Below are positions 25,691 through 39,200 of a stretch of 64,000 nt of DNA, piece after piece. The DNA is from Calliopsis andreniformis (taxonomy: Eukaryota; Arthropoda; Insecta; Hymenoptera; Andrenidae): positions 310,001-374,000 of the forward strand of contig NW_027480597.1 in assembly GCF_051401765.1 (NCBI RefSeq), written 5' to 3'. Every line of letters begins with the position of its first letter. Position 1 is the first letter of the stretch. Below the pieces are notes generated by a model, which saw nothing but the letters and a program-made list of their open reading frames with translations, did not search any database and had not been told where the DNA came from. The position numbers and the translations under genes are program-made.

Positions 25691-26388
25691 CTGCTATGGC
25701 TATGGCTATGGCTGCTATGGCTATGGCTATGGCCATGGCTGCTATGGCTATGGCTATGGCTATGACTGCTATGGCTATGGCTATGGCCGCTATGGATATG
25801 GCTATGGCTATGGCTGCTATGGCTACGGCTTTGGCTACTATGGCCATTGGTATGGCTGCTATGGCTATGGCTATGGCTGCTATGGCTATGGCTATGGCTA
25901 TGGCTGCTAAGGCTATGGCTATGTCTACGGCTGCTGTGGCTCTGGCTCCGGCTGCTATGTCTATGGCTATAACTGCTGTGGCTATGGCTATGGCTGCTAT
26001 GGCTGTGGTTATGGCTGCTATGGCTATTGCTATGGCTGCTATGGCTATGGCTATGGCTGCTATGGCTATGGCTATGGCTATGACTGCCAAGGCTATGGCT
26101 ATGTCTACGGCTGCTGTGGCTCTGGCTCTGGCTGCTATGGCTATGGCTATGGCTGCTATGGCTATGGCTATGGCTGCTATGGCTGTGGTTATGGCTGCTA
26201 TGGCTATTGCTATGGCTACTATGGCTATGGCTATGGCTGCTATGGCTATGGCTATGGCTATGGCTGCTATGGCTGTGGCTATGGCTATGACGGCTATGGC
26301 TATGGCTATGGCTGCTATGGGTATGGCTATGGCTATGGCTGCTATGGCTATGGCTATGGCTGCTATGGCTATGGCTATGGCTATGGCT

Positions 26389-27843
26389 GCTATGGCTATG
26401 GCTATAGCTATGACTGCTATGGCTATGGCTATGGCTGCTATGGCTATGGCTATGGCTGCTATGCCTATGGCTATGGCTGCTATGGCTATGGCTATGGCTG
26501 CTATGGCAATGGCTATGGCTGTAGCTGTGGCTATGGCTGATATGGCTATGTCTACGGATATGGCTGCTATGGCTATGGCTTTGGCTACTATGGCCATGGC
26601 TATGGCTGCTATGGCTATGGCTATGATTATGGCTGCTATGGCTGTGGCTATGTGTGTGTCTGCTATGGATATAGCTATGGCTGCTATGGCTATGCCTACG
26701 GCTGCTACGGCTATCGCTATGGCTGCTATGGCTATGGCTATGGCTGCTATGACTATGGCTATGGCTGCTATGGCTACGGCTATGGCTGCTATGGCTATGG
26801 CTATGGCTGCAATGGCTAAGGTTATGATTATGGCAGCTATGGCTATGGCTACGGCTGCTATGGCTATGGATGCTATGGCTATGTCTACGGCTGCTGTGGC
26901 TCTGGCTCTGGCTGCTATGGATATGTCTATGGCTGCTATGGCTGCTATAGCTATGGTTATGGCTATGGCTGCTAAGGCTATGGCTATGTCTACGGCTGCT
27001 GTGGCTCCGGCTCTGGCTGCTATAGCTATGGCTATGGCTGCTATGGCTGTGGCTATGGCTGCTATGGCTATGGCTATGGCTGCAATGGCTATGGCTATGG
27101 CTGCTATGGCTATGGCTATGGCGGCTATGGGTGCTATGGCTATGGCTAAGGCTACTATGGCTATGGATACGGCTGCTATGGCTATGGCTATGGCTATGTC
27201 TGCTATGGCTATGGCTATGGCTGCTATGGTTATGGTTATGGCGACTATGGCTGCTATGGCTATGGCTATGGCTACTATGGCTATGGATACGGCTGCTATG
27301 GCTATGGCTATGGCTATGTCTGCTATGGCTATGGCTATGGCTGCTATGGCTATGGCTATGGCTATGGCTATGGCTGCTATGGCTATGTCTTTGGCTATGG
27401 CTGCTATGGCTATGGTTTTGGATACAATGGCCATGGCTGTGGCGGCTATGGCTATTTCTATGGCTGCTATGGCTATGGTTATGTCTATGGCCCCTAAGGC
27501 TATGGCTATGTCTACGGCTGCTGTGGCTCTGGCTCTGGCTGCTATGGCTATGGCTATGGCTGCTATGGCTATGGCTATGGCTGCTGTGGCTGTGGTTATG
27601 TCTGCTATGGCTATGGCTATGGCTGCTATGGTTATGGCTATGGCTGCTATGGCTGTGGCTATGGCTATGGCTGCTTTGTCTATGGCTATGGCCATGACTG
27701 CTATGGCTATGGCTATGGCTGCTATGGGTTTGGCTATGGCTATGGCTGCTATGGCTATGGCTATGTCTGCTATGGCTATGGCTATGGCTATGGCTGCTAT
27801 GGCTATGTCTATGGCTATAACTGCTATGGCTATGGCTATGGCT
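26389..27843 (+). repeat. Copy of the 21.3-22.8 kb block
   Basis: Matches at offset 5049 then 5043. Private variants include GTAGCT at 26521 and GGTGCT at 27130. It contains one of five copies of the GTTTTGGATACAATGG module (22372, 27415, 38767, 44539, 59736). Confidence 0.82.
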
Positions 27844-28289
27844 GCTATGGCTATGGCTATGGCTGCTATGGCTGTGGTTATGGCTGCTATGGCTATTGCT
27901 ATGGCTGCTATGGCTATGGCTATGGCTGCTATGGCTATGGCTATGGCTATGGCTGCTATGGCTATGGCTATGGCTATGACTGCTATGGCTATGTCTATGG
28001 CTGCTATGGGTATGGCTATGCCTATGGCAGCTATGGCTATGGCTATGGCTGCTATGGCTGTGGCTATGTCTGCTATGGCTATGGCTATGGCTGCTGTGGC
28101 TATGGCTATGGCTGCTATGGCTATGGCTATGGCCATGGCTGCTATGGCTATGGCTATGGCTATGACTGCTATGGCTATGGCTATGGCCGCTATGGATATG
28201 GCTATGGCTATGGCTGCTATGGCTACGGCTTTGGCTACTATGGCCATTGGTATGGCTGCTATGGCTATGGCTATGGCTATGACTGCTAT

Positions 28290-28600
28290 GGCTATGGCTA
28301 TGGCTGCTGTGGGTATGGCTATGGCTGCTATGGCTATGGCTATGGCTGCTATGGCTATGGCTATGGGTGCTATGGCTGTGGCTATGGCTGCTTTGGTTAT
28401 GGCTATGGCTGCTATGGCTACGGCTATGTCTACGGCTGCTGTGGCTCTGGCTCTGGCTGCTATGGCTATGGCTATGCCTGCTATGGCTATGGCTATGGGT
28501 GCTATGGCCGTGGCTATGGCTGCTTTGGTCATGGCTATGGCTGCTATGGCTATGGCTATGGCTATGGGTGCTATGGCTATGCCTATGGCTATGACTGCTA
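28290..28600 (+). repeat. GCTGTGGGTATG module, copy 1 of 4
   Basis: GTGGGT (GGT at 28312) followed by ATGGGTGCT and two GCTTTGGTTATG or GCTTTGGTCATG segments about 129 bp apart. The module recurs with GGT at 29548, 31645 and 34279. This copy has private variants: GGCCGTGG near 28505, TTGGTCATG near 28525 and GCCTGCT near 28478. Confidence 0.8.
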
Positions 28601-29547
28601 TGGCTATGGCTATGGCTGCTATGGTTATGGCTATGGCGACTATGCGTGCTATGGCTATTGCTATGGCTACTATGGCTATGGATACGGCTGCTATGGCTAT
28701 GGCTATGGCTATGTCTGCTATGGCTATGGCTATGTCTGCTATGGCTATGGCTATGGCTATGGCTATGGCTGCTATGGCTATGTCTTTGGCTATGGCTGCT
28801 ATGGCTATGGTTTTGGATACTATGGCCATGGCTGTGACGGCTATGGCTATGGCTATGGCTGCTATGGCTATGGTTATGTCTATGGCTCCTAAGGCTATGG
28901 CTATGTCTACGGCTGCTGTGGCTCTGCCTCTGGCTGCTATGGCTATGGCTATGGCTGCTATGGCTGTGGCTATGGCTGCTATGGCTGTGGTTATGTCTGC
29001 TATGGCTATGGCTGCTATGGTTATGGCTATGGCTGCTATGGCAATGGCTATGGCTATGGCTATGGCTATGGCTGCTATGGCTATGTCTATGGCTATAACT
29101 GCTATGGCTATGGCTATGGCTGCTATGGCTATGGCTATGGCTGCTATGGCTGTGGTTATGGCTGCTATGGCTATTGCTATGGCTGCTATGGCTATGGCTA
29201 TGGCTGCTATGGCTATGGCTATGGCTATGGCTGCTATGGCTATGGCTATGGCTATGACTGCTATGGCTATGTCTATGGCTGCTATGGGTATGGCTATCCC
29301 TATGGCAGCTATGGCTATGGCTATGGCTGCTATGGCTGTGGCTATCTCTACTATGGCTATGGCTATGGCTGCTATGGCTATGGCTATGGCTGCTATGGCT
29401 ATGGCTATGGCCATGGCTGCTGTGGCTATGGCTATGGCTATGACTGCTATGGCTATGGCTATGGCCGCTATGGATATGGCTATGGCTATGGCTGCTATGG
29501 CTACGGCTATGGCTATGACTGCTATGGCTATGGCTATGGCTGCTGTG

Positions 29548-31644
29548 GGTATGGCTATGGCTGCTATGGCTATGGCTATGGCTGCTATGGCTATGGATAT
29601 GGGTGCTATGGCTGTGGCTATGGCTGCTTTGGTTATGGCTATGGCTGCTATGGCTATGGCTATGTCTACGGCTGCTGTGGCTCTGGCTCTGGCTGCTATG
29701 GCTATGGCTATGGCTGCTATGGCTATGGCTATGGGTGCTATGGCTGTGGCTATGGCTGCTTTGGTTATGGCTATGGCTGCTATGGCTATGGCTATGGCTA
29801 TGGCTGCAATGGCTATGGCTATGACTACGACTGCTATGGCTATGGCTATGGCTGCTATGGATATGGCTATGCCTATGGCTGCTATGGCTACGGCTTTGGC
29901 TACTATGACCATTGCAATGGCTGCTATGGCTATGGCTATGGCTGCTATGGCTGCGGCTATGCCTGATATGACTATGGCTATGGCTGCTATGGCTATGGCT
30001 GTGTCTACTATGGCTGCTATGGCTATAGCTATGGCGGCTATGGCTGCTATGGCTATGGCTATGTCTACTATGTCTATGGATACGGCTGCTATGGCTATGG
30101 CTATGGCTATGTCTGCTATGGCTATGGCTATGGCTGCTATGGTTATGGCTATGGCGACTATGGGTGCTATGGCTATTGCTATGGCTACTATGGCTATGGA
30201 TACGGCTGCTATGGCTATGGCTATGGCTATGTCTGCTATGGCTATGGCTATGGCTGCTATGGCTATGGCTATGGCTATGGCTATGGCTGCTATGGCTATG
30301 TCTTTGGCTATGGCTGCTATGGTTATGGTTTTGGATACTATGGCCATGGCTGTGGCGGCTATGGCTATGGCTATGGCTGCTATGGCTATGGTTATGTCTA
30401 TGGCTCCTAAGGCTATGGCTATGTCTACGGCTGCTGTGGCTCTGCCTCTGGCTGCTATGGCTATGGCTATGGCTGCTATGGCTGTGGCTATGGCTGCTAT
30501 GGCTGTGGTTATGTCTGCTATGGCTATGGCTGCTATGGTTATGGCTATGGCTGCTATGGCTGTGGCTATGGCTGCGGCTGCTACGGCTAAGGCTGCTATG
30601 GCTATGGCTATGGCTTCTATGGCTATGGTTATGACTATGGCAGCTATGGCTATGGCTATGACTGCTATGGCTATGGCTATGGCTACGGCTATGGCTGCTA
30701 TGGCTATGTCTATGGCTATGGCTGCTATGGCTATGGCTTTGGCTACTATGTCCATGGATATGGCTGCTATGGCCATGGCTGTGGCTGCTGTGGCTATGGC
30801 TATGGCTGCTATGGCTATGATTATGCCTATGGCTGCTAAGGCTATGGCTATGTCTACGGCTGCTGTGGCTCTGGCTCTGGCTGCTATGGCTCTGGCTGCT
30901 ATGGCTATGGCTATGGCCGCTATGGCTGTGGTTATGGCTGCTATGGCTATGGCAATGGCTGCTATGGCTATGGCTATGGCTGCGGCTGCTATGGCTATGG
31001 CTGCTATGGCTTTGGCTATGGCTGCTATGGCTATGGTTATGACTATGGCAGCTATGGCTATGTCTACGGCTGCTGTGGCTCTGGCTCTGGCTGCTATGGA
31101 TATATCTATGGCTGCTATGGCTATGGCTGGTATAGCTATGGTTATGGCTATGGCTGCTAAGGCTACGGCTATGTCTACGGCTGCTGTGGCTCTGGCTCTG
31201 GCTGCTATAACTATGGCTATGGCTGCTATGGCTATGGCTATGGCTGCTATGGCTATGGCTATGTCTACTATGGCTGCTATGGCTATGGCTATGGCTGCTA
31301 TGGCTACGGCTGTGGCTGCTATGGCTATGGCTATGGCTATAGCTGCTATGGCTATGGCTATGACTATGGCTATTGCTGCTAAGGCTATGGCGATGGCTAT
31401 GGCTGCTATGGCTATGGCTATGGCTGCTATGGCTGTGGTTATGTCTGCTATGGCTATGGCTATGGCTGCTATGGTTATGGCTATGGCTGCTATGGCTGTG
31501 GCTATGACTATGGCTGCTTTGTCTCTGGCTATGGCCATGATTGCTATGGCTATGGCTATGGCTGCTATGGGTATGGCTATGGCTATGGCTGCTATGGCTA
31601 TGGCTATGGCTATGACTGCTATGGCTATGGCTATGGCTGCTGTG
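29548..31644 (+). repeat. Unit F, copy 1 (2097 bp)
   Basis: Runs from GTGGGT at 29548 to the next at 31645. It contains two GCTTTGGTT segments, ACCATTGCA, GCGGCTATGCCTGAT at 29953, a GATACG doublet (30079/30199), GCTACGGCTAAGG, TTGGCTACTATGTCC, GATATATCT at 31099 and GCTATTGCTGCTAAGG at 31381. The same series reappears from 34279 at offset 4731. Confidence 0.84.
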
Positions 31645-32120
31645 GGTATGGCTATGGCTGCTATGGCTATGGCTATGGCTGCTATGGCTATGGCTATGGG
31701 TGCTATGGCTGTGGCTATGGCTGCTTTGGTTATGGCTATGGCTGCTATGGCTATGGCTATGTCTACGGCTGCTGTGGCTCTGGCTCTGGCTGCTATGGCT
31801 ATGGCTATGGCTGCTATGGCTATGGCTATGGGTGCTATGGCTGTGGCTATGGCTGCTTTGGTTATGGCTATGGCTGCTATGGCTATGGCTATGGCTATGG
31901 CTGCAATGGCTATGGCTATGACTATGACTGCTATGGCTATGGCTATGGCTGCTATGGATATGGCTATGCCTATGGCTGCTATGGCTACGGCTTTGGCTAC
32001 TATGACCATTGCAATGGCTGCTATGGCTATGGCTATGGCTGCTATGGCTGCGGCTATGCCTGATATGACTATGGCTATGGCTGCTATGGCTATGGCTGTG
32101 TCTACTATGGCTGCTATGGC
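31645..32120 (+). repeat. Unit F, copy 2, truncated
   Basis: Matches copy 1 at offset 2097 from GTGGGT 31645 through GCGGCTATGCCTGAT at 32050 and GTGTCTACTATGG near 32100, then switches to a different module. The match breaks cleanly inside generic 21-bp units, as expected for unequal exchange. Confidence 0.8.
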
Positions 32121-32129
32121 TATGGCTAT

Positions 32130-32840
32130 GGCTGCTATGGCTATGGCTATGGCTGCTATGGCTGTGGTTATGGCTGCTATGGCTATGGCTATGGCTGCTA
32201 TGGCTATGGCTATGGCTGCTATGGCTATGGCTATGGCTGCTATGGCTATGGCTGTGGCTATGACTGCTATGGCTATGTCTATGGCTGCTATGGGTATGGC
32301 TATGCCTATGGCAGCTATGGCTATGGCTATGGCTGCTATGGCTGTGGCTATGTCTGCTATGGCTATGGCTATGGCTGCTATGGCTATGGCTATGGCTGCT
32401 ATGGCTATGGCTATGGCTATGGCTATGGCTGCTATGGCTATGGCTATGGCTATGACTGCTATGGCTATGGTTTTGGCGGCTATGGCTATGTCTATGGCTA
32501 TGGCTGCAATGGCTATGGCTTTGGCTACTATGGCCATGGCTATGACTTTGGCTACTATGGCCATGGCTGTGGCTGCTGTGGCTATGGCTATGGCTGCTAC
32601 GGCTATGATTATGTCTATGGCTGCTAAGGCTATGGCTATGTCTACGGCTGCTGTGGCTCTGGCTCTGGCTGCTATGGCTCTGGCTGCTATGGCTATGGCT
32701 ATGGCCGCTATGGCTGTGGTTATGGCTGCTATGGCTATGGCAATGGCTGCTATGGCTATGGCTATGGCTATAGCTCCTATGGCTATGGCTATGACTATGG
32801 CTATTGCTGCTAAGGCTATGGCGATGGCTATGGCTGCTAT
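32130..32840 (+). repeat. Copy of the 36.19-36.90 kb block (offset 4062)
   Basis: GTTTTGGCGGCT at 32470 and GCTAAGGCTATGGCGATG (AAG at 32812) match 36532 and 36874. Shared variants between them include GCTACGGCTATGATT, which is ATGGCTATGATT in most other copies. Confidence 0.82.
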
Positions 32841-33223
32841 GGATATGGCTATGGCTGCTATGGCTGTGGTTATGTCTGCTATGGCTATGGCTATGGCTGC
32901 TATGGTTATGGCTATGGCTGCTATGTCTGTGGCTATGGCTATGGTTGCTTTGTCTATGGCTATGGCCATGACTGCTATGGCTATGGCTATGGCTGCTATG
33001 GGTATGGCTATGGCTATGGCTGCTATGGCTATGGCTATGGCTGCAATGGCTATGGCTATGGCTGCTATGGCTATGGCTATGGCTGCTATGGCTATGGCTA
33101 TGGCTATGGCTATGGCTGCTATGGCTATGGCTATGGCTATGACTGCTATGGCTATGGCTATGGCCGCTATGGATATGGCTATGGCTATGGCTGCTATGGC
33201 TACGGCTTTGGCTACTATGGCCA

Positions 33224-34278
33224 TTGGTATGGCTGCTATGGCTATGGCTATGGCTACTATGGCTATGGATACGGCTGCTATGGCTATGGCTATGGCTATG
33301 TCTGCTATGGCTATGGCTATGGCTGCTATGGCTATGGCTATGGCTATGGATATGGCTGCTATGGCTATGTCTTTGGCTATGGCTGCTATGGCTATGGTTT
33401 TGGATACTATAGCCATGGCTATGGCGGCTATGGCTATTTCTATGGCTGCTATGGCTATGGTTATGTCTATGGCCCCTAAGGCTATGGCTATGTCTACGGC
33501 TGCTGTGGCTCTGGCTCTGGCTGCTATGGCTATGGCTATGGCTGCTATGGCTATGGCTATGGCTGCTGTGGCTGTGGTTATGTCTGCTATGGCTATGGCT
33601 ATGGTTGCTATGGCTATGGCTATGGCTGCTATGGCTGTGGCTATGGCTATGGCTGCTTTGTCTATGGCTATGGCCATGACTGCTATGGCTATGGCTATGG
33701 CTGCTATGGGTTTGGCTATGGCTATGGCTATGTCTGCTATGGCTATGGCTATGGCTATGGCTGCTATGGCTATGTCTATGGCTATAACTGCTATGGCTAT
33801 GGCTATGGCTGCTATGGCTATGGCTATGGCTGCTATGGCTGTGGTTATGGCTGCTATGGCTATTGCTATGGCTGCTATGGCTATGGCTATGGCTGCTATG
33901 GCTATGGCTATGGCTATGGCTGCTATGGCTATGGCTATGGCTATGACTGCTATGGCTATGTCTATGGCTGCTATGGGTATGGCTATCCCTATGGCAGCTA
34001 TGGCTATGGCTATGGCTGCTATGGCTGTGGCTATGTCTACTATGGCTATGGCTATGGCTGCTATGGCTATGGCTATGGCTGCTATGGCTATGGCTATGGC
34101 CATGGCTGCTGTGGCTATGGCTATGGCTATGACTGCTATGGCTATGGCTATGGCCGCTATGGATATGGCTATGGCTATGGCTGCTATGGCTACGGCTTTG
34201 GCTACTATGGCCATTGGTATGGCTGCTATGGCTATGGCTATGGCTATGACTGCTATGGCTATGGCTATGGCTGCTGTG
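33224..34278 (+). repeat. Copy of the 18.98-19.5 kb type block, GTTTTGGATACTATAGCC variant
   Basis: ATGGATACGG near 33268, GTTTTGGATACTATAGCC near 33397, GCTATTTCT, CCTAAGG, GTTGCT, GCTTTGTCT, GGTTTG and ATAACT follow the order seen from 18983. The private ATAGCC and ATGGATATGG near 33350 mark this copy. It leads to GGTATGGCTATCCCT near 33978, a variant also present near 29296. Confidence 0.72.
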
Positions 34279-36110
34279 GGTATGGCTATGGCTGCTATGG
34301 CTATGGCTATGGCTGCTATGGCTATGGCTATGGGTGCTATGGCTGTGGCTATGGCTGCTTTGGTTATGGCTATGGCTGCTATGGCTATGGCTATGTCTAC
34401 GGCTGCTGTGGCTCTGGCTCTGGCTGCTATGGCTATGGCTATGGCTGCTATGGCTATGGCTATGGGTGCTATGGCTGTGGCTATGGCTGCTTTGGTTATG
34501 GCTATGGCTGCTATGGCTATGGCTATGGCTATGGCTGCAATGGCTATGGCTATGACTATGACTGCTATGGCTATGGCTATGGCTGCTATGGATATGGCTA
34601 TGCCTATGGCTGCTATGGCTACGGCTTTGGCTACTATGACCATTGCAATGGCTGCTATGGCTATGGCTATGGCTGCTATGGCTGCGGCTATGCCTGATAT
34701 GACTATGGCTATGGCTGTTATGGCTATGGCTGTGTCTACTATGGCTGCTATGGCTATAGCTATGGCGGCTATGGCTGCTATGGCTATGGCTATGTCTACT
34801 ATGTCTATGGATACGGCTGCTATGGCTATGGCTATGGCTATGTCTGCTATGGCTATGGCTATGGCTGCTATGGTTATGGCTATGGCGACTATGGGTGCTA
34901 TGGCTATTGCTATGGCTACTATGGCTATGGATACGGCTGCTATGGCTATGGCTATGGCTATGTCTGCTATGGCTATGGCTATGGCTGCTATGGCTATGGC
35001 TATGGCTATGGCTATGGCTGCTATGGCTATGTCTTTGGCTATGGCTGCTATGGCTATGGTTTTGGATACTATGGCCATGGCTGTGGCGGCTATGGCTATG
35101 GCTATGGCTGCTATGACTATGGTTATGTCTATGGCTCCTAAGGCTATGGCTATGTCTACGGCTGCTGTGGCTCTGCCTCTGGCTGCTATGGCTATGGCTA
35201 TGGCTGCTATGGCTGTGGCTATGGCTGCTATGGCTGTGGTTATGTCTGCTATGGCTATGGCTGCTATGGTTATGGCTATGGCTGCTATGGCTGTGGCTAT
35301 GGCTGCGGCTGCTACGGCTAAGGCTGCTATGGCTATGGCTATGGCTTCTATGGCTATGGTTATGACTATGGCAGCTATGGCTATGGCTATGACTGCTATG
35401 GCTATGGCTATGGCTACGGCTATGGCTGCTATGGCTATGTCTATGGCTATGGCTGCTATGGCTATGGCTTTGGCAACTATGTCCATGGATATGGCTGCTA
35501 TGGCCATGGCTGTGGCTGCTGTGGCTATGGCTATGGCTGCTATGGCTATGATTATGTCTATGGCTGCTAAGGCTATGGCTATGTCTACGGCTGCTGTGGC
35601 TCTGGCTCTGGCTGCTATGGCTCTGGCTGCTATGGCTATGGCTATGGCCGCTATGGCTGTGGTTATGGCTGCTATGGCTATGGCAATGGCTGCTATGGCT
35701 ATGGCTATGGCTGCGGCTGCTATGGCTATGGCTGCTATGGCTTTGGCTATGGCTGCTATGGCTATGGTTATGACTATGGCAGCTATGGCTATGTCTACGG
35801 CTGCTGTGGCTCTGGCTCTGGCTGCTATGGATATATCTATGGCTGCTATGGCTATGGCTGGTATAGCTATGGTTATGGCTATGGCTGCTAAGGCTATGGC
35901 GATGGCTATGGCTGCTATGGCTATGGCTATGGCTGCTATGGCTGTGGTTATGTCTGCTATGGCTATGGCTATGGCTGCTATGGTTATGGCTATGGCTGCT
36001 ATGGCTGTGGCTATGACTATGGCTGCGTTGTCTCTGGCTATGGCCATGATTGCTATGGCTATGGCTATGGCTGCTATGGGTATGGCTATGGCTATGGCTG
36101 CTATGGCTAT
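34279..36110 (+). repeat. Unit F, copy 3, with a 222-bp deletion
   Basis: It matches unit F copy 1 at offset 4731 through GATATATCT at 35830. The AAG that follows at 35890 then aligns with 31381 instead of 31159, so the offset drops to 4509. The missing 222 bp lie between two GCTGCTAAGGCTATGG or GCTGCTAAGGCTACGG direct repeats in copy 1. The match ends near 36110. Confidence 0.84.
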
Positions 36111-36189
36111 GGCTATGTCTGCTATGGCTATGGCTATGGCTATAGCTGCTATGGCTATGTCTATGGCTATGACTGCTATGGCTATGGCT

Positions 36190-36900
36190 ATGGCTGCTAT
36201 GGCTATGGCTATGGCTGCTATGGCTGTGGTTATGGCTGCTATGGCTATGGCTATGGCTGCTATGGCTATGGCTATGGCTGCTATGGCTATGGCTATGGCT
36301 GCTATGGCTATGGCTGTGGCTATGACTGCTATGGCTATGTCTATGGCTGCTATGGGTATGGCTATGCCTATGGCAGCTATGGCTATGGCTATGGCTGCTA
36401 TGGCTGTGGCTATGTCTGCTATGGCTATGGCTATGGCTGCTATGGCTATGGCTATGGCTGCTATGGCTATGGCTATGGCTATGGCTATGGCTGCTATGGC
36501 TATGGCTATGGCTATGACTGCTATGGCTATGGTTTTGGCGGCTATGGCTATGTCTATGGCTATGGCTGCAATGGCTATGGCTTTGGCTACTATGGCCATG
36601 GCTATGACTTTGGCTACTATGGCCATGGCTGTGGCTGCTGTGGCTATGGCTATGGCTGCTACGGCTATGATTATGTCTATGGCTGCTAAGGCTATGGCTA
36701 TGTCTACGGCTGCTGTGGCTCTGGCTCTGGCTGCTATGGCTCTGGCTGCTATGGCTATGGCTATGGCCGCTATGGCTGTGGTTATGGCTGCTATGGCTAT
36801 GGCAATGGCTGCTATGGCTATGGCTATGGCTATAGCTCCTATGGCTATGGCTATGACTATGGCTATTGCTGCTAAGGCTATGGCGATGGCTATGGCTGCT
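36190..36900 (+). repeat. Copy of the 32.13-32.84 kb block (offset 4062)
   Basis: GTTTTGGCGGCT at 36532 and AAG at 36874 match 32470 and 32812. After GCGATGGCT it joins a third, shorter copy of unit C. Confidence 0.82.
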
Positions 36901-37400
36901 ATGGCTACGGCTATGGCTGCTATGGCTATGTCTATGGCTATGGCTGCTATGGCTATGGCTTGGGCTACTATGTCCATGGATATGGCTGCTATGGCTATGG
37001 CTATGGCTGCTATGGCTATGGTTATGTCTACGGCTGCTAAGGCTATGGCTATGTCTACGGCTGCTGTGGCTCTGCCTCTGGCTGCTGTGGCTATGTCTAT
37101 GGCTGCTATGGCTATGGCTATGGCTGCTGTGCCTGTGGTTATGGCTGCTATGGCTATGGCTATGGCTGGTATGGATATGGCTATGGCTGCTATGGCTATG
37201 GCTATGGCTATGGCTGCTATGGGTATGGCTATGGCTATGGCTGCTATGGCTATATCTATGGCTGGTATGGCTATAGCTATGGCTATGGCTGCTATGACTG
37301 TGGCTATGGCTGCTATGGCTATGGCTGCTATGGCTATGGCTATGGCTGCTATGGCTATGGCTACGGCTATGGTTTTGGCGGCTATGGTTATGTCTATGGC
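36900..37400 (+). repeat. Unit C, copy 3, partial
   Basis: Shares ACTATGTCCATGGATATGG, GTTATGTCTACGGCTGCTAAGG, GCTGCTGTGGCTATGTCT, GCTATATCT and GTTTTGGCGGCTATGGTT (37372) with 17.17-17.65 kb and 23.67-24.17 kb. It carries the 21-bp GATATG unit of copy 2 near 37175, so it is closer to copy 2. Private variants include GCTTGGGCT near 36958 and GCTGTGCCTGTG near 37127. Confidence 0.8.
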
Positions 37401-37509
37401 TATGGCTGCAATGGCTATGGCTTTGGCTACTATGGCCATGGCTATGGCTTTGGCTACTATGGCCATGGCTGTGGCTGCTGTGGCTATGGCTATGGCTGCT
37501 ATGGCTATG

Positions 37510-37857
37510 ATTATGTCTATGGCTGCTAAGGCTATGGCTATGTCTACGGCTGCTGTGGCTCTGGCTCTGGCTGCTATGACTCTGGCTGCTATGGCTATGG
37601 CTATGGCCGCTATGGCTGTGGTTATGGCTGCAATGGCTATGGCTATGGCTGCCATGGCTATGGCTATGGCTGCTATGGCTATGATTATGTCTATGGCTGC
37701 TAAGGCTATGGCTATGTCTACGGCTGCTGTGGCTCTGGCTCTGGCTGCTATGACTCTGGCTGCTATGGCTATGGCTATGGCCGCTATGGCTGTAGTTATG
37801 GCTGCTATGGCTATGGCTGTGGCTGCTATGGCTATGGCTATGGCTGCTATGGCTATC
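37510..37857 (+). repeat. 174-bp tandem duplication
   Basis: ATTATGTCT at 37510 and 37684, and ATGACTCTGG (ACT at 37579 and 37753), repeat at offset 174. The second copy differs by GTAGTT near 37792. Confidence 0.83.
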
Positions 37858-38469
37858 GCTATGGCTGCTATGGCTATGGATATGGCTGCTATGGATATGT
37901 CTATGGCTGCTATGGCTATGGCTGCTATAGCTATGGTTATGGCTATGGCTGCTAAGGCTATGGCTATGTCTACGGCTGCTGTGGCTCTGGCTCTGGCTGC
38001 TATAGCTATGGCTATGGCTGCTATGGCTATGGCTATGGCTGCTATGGCTATGGCTATGTCTACTATGGCTGCTATGGCTATGGCTACGGCTGCTATGGCT
38101 ACGGCTGTGGCTGCTATGGCTATGGCTATGGCTATAGCTGCTATGGCTGTGGCTATGACTATGGCTATTGCTGCTAAGGCTATGGCGATGGCTATGGCTG
38201 CTATGGCTATGGCTATGGCTGCTATGGCTGTGGTTATGTCTGCTATGGCTATGGCTATGGCTGCTATGGTTATGGCTATGGCTGCTATGGCTGTGGCTAT
38301 GGCTATGGTTGCTTTGTCTATGGCTATGGCCATGACTGCTATGGCTATGGCTATGGCTGCTATGGGTATGGCTATGGCTATGGCTGCTATGGGTATGGCT
38401 ATGGCTATGGCTGCTATGGCTATGGCTATGGCTGCAATGGCTATGGCTATGGCTGCTATGGCTATGGCT

Positions 38470-39200
38470 ATGGCGGCTATGGCTGCTATGGCTATGGCTA
38501 TGGCTACTATGGCTATGGATACGGCTGCTATGGCTATGGCTATGGCTATGTCTGCTATGGCTATGGCTATGGCTGCTATGGTTATGGCTATGGCGACTAT
38601 GGCTGCTATGGCTATGGCTATGGCTACTATGGCTATGGATACGGCTGCTATGGCTATGGCTATGGCTATGTCTGCTATGGCTATGGCTATGGCTGCTATG
38701 GCTATGGCTATGGCTATGGCTATGGCTGCTATGGCTATGTGTTTGGCTATGGCTGCTATGGCTATGGTTTTGGATACAATGGCCATGGCTGTGGCGGCTA
38801 TGGCTATTTCTATGGCTGCTATGGCTATGGTTATGTCTATGGCCCCTAAGGCTATGGCTATGTCTACGGCTGCTGTGGCTCTGGCTCTGGCTGCTATGGC
38901 TATGGCTATGGCTGCTATGGCTATGGCTATGGCTGCTGTGGCTGTGGTTATGTCTGCTATGGCTATGGCTATGGCTGCTATGGTTATGGCTATGGCTGCT
39001 ATGGCTGTGGCTATGGCTATGGCTGCTTTGTCTATGGCTATGGCCATGACTGCTATGGCTATGGCTATGGCTGCTATGGGTTTGGCTATGGCTGTGGCTG
39101 CTATGGCTATGGCTATGTCTGCTATGGCTATGGCTATGGCTATGGCTGCTATGGCTATGTCTATGGCTATAACTGCTATGGCTATGGCTATGGCTGCTAT
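38470..39200 (+). repeat. Unit J: GATACG doublet plus GTTTTGGATACAATGG (copy near 38.8 kb)
   Basis: Two ATGGATACGG motifs 120 bp apart, then GTTTTGGATACAATGG at 38767, GCTATTTCT, CCTAAGG, GCTGCTGTGGCTGTGGTT, GCTTTGTCT and GGTTTG. The same order occurs around 22372, 27415, 44539 and 59736. Private TGTTTGGCT near 38740 and GCTGTGGCTGCT near 39093 mark this copy. Confidence 0.83.
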
